From the NCBI GenBank assembly GCA_900470445.1, contig UCAU01000012.1, forward strand, positions 1 to 64,000: a DNA stretch of 64,000 nucleotides, given 5' to 3'. This document shows positions 62,123 to 64,000 of this stretch, piece after piece. The notes below the pieces were generated by a model. It was not told the DNA's origin. It ran no database searches and saw only the letters and a program-made list of their open reading frames with translations. Each line of letters begins with the position of its first letter. Position 1 is the first letter of the stretch. The stretch is from Hyphomicrobiales bacterium (GTDB lineage Bacteria; Pseudomonadota; Alphaproteobacteria; Rhizobiales; Devosiaceae). Made by a program: the position numbers and the translations under genes.

Positions 62123-63450
62123 TATGCAATCCCCCGCAGCACCGTGCGAATACCGTCAATCAATTCGTCGATCTGGCCCTTGGAGATGATCAGCGGGGGA
62201 GAGAGCGCAATGATGTCGCCGGTGGTGCGGATCAGGTAGCCACTTTCATAGGCGGCAAGGAAAGCCGAGAAGGCGCGCTTGGTGGGCGAGCCGGCAATCG
62301 GATCAAGCTCGATGGCGCCGACCATGCCGATATTGCGAATATCGATGACATGCGGCTCGCCCTTGAGCGAGTGCAGCGCATCGGCGAAATAGGGCGCGAG
62401 CTCCGCGCCGCGCGTCAGCAGGTCGTCCTGCTTATAGGTTTCGAGCGTGGCGAGCGCGGCGGCCGAAGCCACCGGATTGCCCGAATAGGTATAGCCGTGG
62501 AAGAACTCGATGACATGCTCGGGGCCGCCCATGAAGGCATCGTGGATTTCCGGCGAAACCAGCACGGCGCCCATTGGGATAATGCCATTGGTCAGGCCCT
62601 TGGCGGTGACCATGATATCGGGCGTGACGCCGAAATAGTCGGCGGCGAATGGGGTGCCAAGGCGCCCAAAGCCGGTAATGACCTCGTCAAAAATCAGCAG
62701 GATACCGTGCTTTTTGGTGATGTCGCGCAAGCGCTGCAGATAGCCCTTGGGCGGGATCAATACGCCGGTGGAGCCGGCGACCGGCTCGACGATGACCGCG
62801 GCAATGGTAGAAGCATCATGCAGAGTGACGATGCGTTCGAGCTCGTCCGCTAGGTCCAGGCCGTGCTCGGGCTCGCCCCGGGTAAAGGCGTTTTTGCTTA
62901 GGTTATGGGTATGCGGCAGGTGGTCGACGCCGGTCAGCAACGTGCCGAACATTTTGCGGTTGGTGACAATGCCGCCCACCGAAATGCCGCCGAAATTGAC
63001 GCCGTGATAGCCGCGCTCGCGGCCGATCAGGCGGAAGCGGCTGCCATCGCCTTTGACACGATGATAAGCAAGCGCCACCTTGAGCGCCGTTTCGACCGAC
63101 TCAGATCCCGAATTGGTGAACAGCACATGATCGAGCCCCTTGGGCGCGATATCGACCAGCCGATTGGCCAATTCGAACGCCTTGGGATGGCCCATCTGGA
63201 AGGCCGGCGCATAATCGAGTTCGGCGGCCTGCTTGGCGATGGCCTCTACAATCAGCGGGCGGGCATGGCCGGCATTGACGCACCACAGCCCGGCGGTGCC
63301 ATCGAGCACCTGCCGGCCGTCCGAGGTGGTGTAATGCATGTCCTTGGCCGCCACAAACATGCGCGGCGATTTCTTGAATTGCCGGTTGGCCGTAAACGGC
63401 ATCCAGAAAGCGCTCAGATCGTTTGGCGCATTGTTTGTTGAGGTGGACAC
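62122..63450 (-). CDS. Class III aminotransferase (beta-alanine/omega-amino acid:pyruvate)
   Basis: This 442-residue PLP enzyme has Lys284 ([15 protein letters not shown]) as the Schiff base. [20 protein letters not shown] and [19 protein letters not shown] are family-like. In this operon the substrate is probably beta-alanine, giving malonate semialdehyde. It is the first gene of the minus-strand operon. The start [16 protein letters not shown] is the family's usual region. Confidence 0.93.
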
Positions 63451-63532
63451 GATAGCCTCGCTCCCGAATTCTTATATGACGTTATTGGTCATGTTTTTTG
63501 GCTCTTGACGTGGGAACGCGTTACCAAGAATT

Positions 63533-63548
63533 TTGACCAGTTGGAAAA
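63533..63548. promoter_or_regulatory. RutR-like box in the divergent promoter region
   Basis: TTGACCAGTTGGAAAA matches the described RutR consensus TTGACCANNTGGTCAA, with the left half perfect and the right half 5 of 7. It lies 36 bases upstream of the TetR gene and 83 before the aminotransferase gene. A second palindrome, ATGAC-N7-GTCAT, lies at 63476-63492. Confidence 0.5.
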
Positions 63549-63583
63549 ATGTTAGCACTCCCAAAACTTCCCGCAAGGCGAAA

Positions 63584-64000
63584 ATGCCGCCGATCAAGTT
63601 GAAAAGCTCTCCGTCGCCCGCCGCCGCCAAACGCCAGCACAAGGCGGCGGCGAAAGCAGCCACGCAGCCAAAGGAAAAACCCCGGCCGCTGACCCGGATT
63701 CAGCGGGAAAAACAGGACATTATCCTGGAAGCCGCGCTTGACGTTTTTTCTCTGCACGGCTTCCGCGGCGCCACGATCGACCAGATCGCCGAGGTGGCGG
63801 GCATGAGCAAGCCGAACCTGCTGTATTATTTCCCGCGCAAGGAAGAGATTCACCGCCGCCTGATCTCCGAATTGCTGGTTACCTGGCTGGCACCGCTGCG
63901 CGAAATGGATGCCGATGGCGATCCCTTCCCCGAAATCCGCTCCTATATTCGGCGCAAGCTCGAGATGGCGCGCGACTTTCCGCGCGAGAGCCGGCTCTTT
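63584..64000 (+). CDS. rutR: TetR family regulator, RutR-like (cut by the window end)
   Basis: The first 139 codons are present. A basic Lys/Ala-rich tail of about 36 residues precedes the TetR helix-turn-helix: ILEAALDVFSLHGFRGATID, QIAEVAGMSKPNLLYYFPRK. The later helices include IRRKLEMARDFPRESRLF, as in RutR-type proteins, which sense pyrimidines and control their breakdown. AAGG precedes the ATG at 63584. It is divergent from the pyrimidine operon, its likely target. The ligand-binding domain's end lies beyond the window. Confidence 0.85.
   Translation, partial: MPPIKLKSSPSPAAAKRQHKAAAKAATQPKEKPRPLTRIQREKQDIILEAALDVFSLHGFRGATIDQIAEVAGMSKPNLLYYFPRKEEIHRRLISELLVTWLAPLREMDADGDPFPEIRSYIRRKLEMARDFPRESRLF

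Overview
The window reads as chromosomal DNA from a GC-rich alphaproteobacterium of the Hyphomicrobiales, most like Devosia. This is inferred from gene content: a RirA iron regulator, HWE-type kinases, EcfG-like promoters, Flp/Tad pilus genes, and a RutR-type regulator beside a reductive pyrimidine pathway. I see no insertion sequence, prophage, CRISPR array or rRNA. There is one tRNA, tRNA-Ser(GGA). The sequence ends inside the last gene.

Layout. (1) 0-2.8 kb: a 1-Cys peroxiredoxin, a MmcQ/YjbR-like protein, MsrA, a small membrane protein and tRNA-Ser. (2) 2.8-22.6 kb: a large carbohydrate cluster. One minus-strand operon (10921 down to 2781) carries two NAD-dependent epimerases, a GT4 glycosyltransferase, three tandem CgeB-like glycosyltransferases, a UDP-glucuronate decarboxylase-like enzyme and a DUF1003 membrane protein. 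A plus-strand operon (11328-17389) carries UDP-glucose dehydrogenase, a small conserved protein, a medium-chain dehydrogenase, a Gfo/Idh/MocA oxidoreductase, a polysaccharide pyruvyl transferase and an FrhB-type flavin/Fe-S protein. A second minus-strand operon (20793-17386) carries an actinobacterial-type myo-inositol-1-phosphate synthase, a histidine phosphatase, a methyltransferase and an apparently circularly permuted glycoside hydrolase. Divergent from it is a phosphoribosyltransferase-like/kinase-like protein of unknown function. (3) 22.7-31.7 kb: a signalling and stress block with a DUF4142 protein, a CheB-CheR-PAS-HWE kinase hybrid, three single-domain receivers, a Crp/Fnr regulator, a second CheB-like protein and several small proteins. 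Some of these have EcfG-like promoters. (4) 31.7-35.8 kb: an SsuABC-like transporter with an FMN monooxygenase, probably for organosulfur or related compounds. (5) 36-43.8 kb: a TetM/OtrA-like GTPase, an MFS exporter with a divergent HxlR regulator, a solitary Flp pilin, an IHF/HU-like protein divergent from rirA, and an ABC-F protein behind a strong terminator. (6) 43.9-53.9 kb: a YtrA-type GntR/ABC-2 exporter operon, TadE and TadG, cutC, a FhuF-like reductase, an SH3 protein, a 2-hydroxyacid dehydrogenase, a secreted protein, and rbfA-truB. (7) 53.9-64 kb: a minus-strand operon for pyrimidine or hydantoin breakdown. It holds an omega-aminotransferase, a methylmalonate/malonate-semialdehyde dehydrogenase, a beta-ureidopropionase, a dihydropyrimidinase and a four-gene ABC importer. 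A RutR-like regulator is divergent, with a RutR-like box between them.

The best candidate for an undescribed system is the 2.8-22.6 kb cluster. It combines nucleotide-sugar enzymes, unusual glycosyltransferases, pyruvylation, inositol phosphate synthesis, methylation and a permuted glycosidase. That combination suggests a decorated, inositol-containing glycan or glycoside. The inositol operon has a full-consensus EcfG-like promoter, so this branch may be induced by stress. The product is not known from the sequence.
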